A stretch of DNA of 10,000 nt from NCBI GenBank assembly GCA_015478945.1, contig JABUQX010103536.1, positions 22,501-32,500 of the forward strand, written 5' to 3'. Every line of letters starts with the position of its first letter. The stretch's first letter is position 1. Positions 9,786-10,000 of this stretch are shown piece by piece. The notes beneath the pieces were generated by a model. It made no database searches, was not told the DNA's origin, and saw only the letters and a list, made by a program, of their open reading frames with translations. The translations under genes and the position numbers were made by a program. This DNA comes from Trachelipus rathkii. Taxonomy: Eukaryota; Arthropoda; Malacostraca; Isopoda; Trachelipodidae.

Positions 9786-10000
9786 TGAAGGCTTTCTCTT
9801 CTTTAAAAATGTTCGTAATTTTAATAGTGTTCGGAGCAACCATATTCATGATTTTACTAATATTTTAATATTAAATCATTCAAAACTTCTAAATTTGTTA
9901 GGAATTTAAATGCAATAAATAAGGTTTTATTTTTAATTTTTCGTGTGTGTAGTATTTTAATACTTTCATTAATACTTTAAATGAACAACAACCACCTAAA
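9786..10000 (+). other. Presumed 3' tail of the PLE relic and AT-rich flank
   Basis: After the endonuclease stop, another frame stays open from about 9820 to 9907 and may hold the last PLE residues, but no block is diagnostic. AATAAA at 9914-9919 could be a polyadenylation signal. The rest is AT-rich, with an AGTATT-TT-AATACT dyad at about 9950-9963. The exact 3' end of the element cannot be placed. Confidence 0.35.

Larger units (their letters stand above)
8603..9860 (+). pseudogene. Decayed Penelope-like element (RT plus GIY-YIG endonuclease), 5'-truncated
   Basis: The order of recognisable blocks is that of a Penelope-like retroelement: the reverse transcriptase motif with SMG, then the catalytic YVDD, then LPFLG, HRKKT and DNYIHW, the FFLRAFRICS and GCPRSFI connector, and a C-terminal GIY-YIG endonuclease. 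In living elements these form one protein that copies RNA at a nicked chromosomal target. Here the N-terminal half of the RT is missing; sequence starts just before the SMG block and is preceded by A-rich DNA and a (TA)n array. At least six frame changes, several in-frame stops and an internal insertion make it non-functional. 5' truncation is common for this class. The family assignment rests on motif order and spacing read by eye. Confidence 0.85.

Overview
This window looks like repeat-dominated, largely non-coding DNA from a eukaryotic nuclear genome, most plausibly an aquatic invertebrate. A decapod-like arthropod is my weak guess, because long (TA)n and (CT)n arrays together with decayed Penelope-like retroelements are common there; molluscs or other invertebrates are not excluded. 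There are no operons, no ribosome-binding-site-led ORFs, no rRNA or tRNA genes and no CRISPR array. Most long frames are read-through of (TA)n arrays, which give poly(Ile-Tyr), and are not genes.

Layout. 1-560 is mixed-composition non-coding DNA with two clear hairpins (195-229 and 461-487). 567-905 is a reading frame broken by one stop and of unknown nature. 1144-1455 is a minisatellite of about 53 bp per unit, each unit carrying small dyads. 1541-1974 holds (TA)n and (CT)n microsatellites. 1975-2740 is AT-rich single-copy-looking DNA ending in a perfect 11-bp hairpin. 2741-4021 is a large composite (TA)n field. Inside it lie a pair of inverted 30-bp segments (2855-2884 and 3622-3651) and a long imperfect hairpin (3456-3526), perhaps fragments of a fold-back or MITE-like element. 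4022-5509 and 6045-7109 are AT-rich with no convincing gene. 5510-5775 is (TA)n, and 5790-6044 is a degenerate-to-perfect (GATA)n array. 7110-7700 is (TA)n/(TTA)n. 7758-8069 holds an unrecognised minus-strand open frame. 8178-8568 is again (TA)n.

The one confidently identified protein-coding relic is at about 8600-9860 on the plus strand: a 5'-truncated, frameshifted Penelope-like element (PLE). It keeps the second half of the reverse transcriptase (an SMG motif, RYVDD, LPFLG, HRKKT and DNYIHW), the FFLRAFRICS and LGCPRSFI connector, and a C-terminal GIY-YIG endonuclease (LVYTI, CKDC, FFGET). It cannot make a functional protein, because at least six frame changes, several stops and an insertion of about 260 bp interrupt it.

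No set of genes here works together as a pathway. I found no convincing new biological system. The most notable items are the internally interrupted PLE, the dyad-bearing minisatellite and the inverted structures buried in the (TA)n field.
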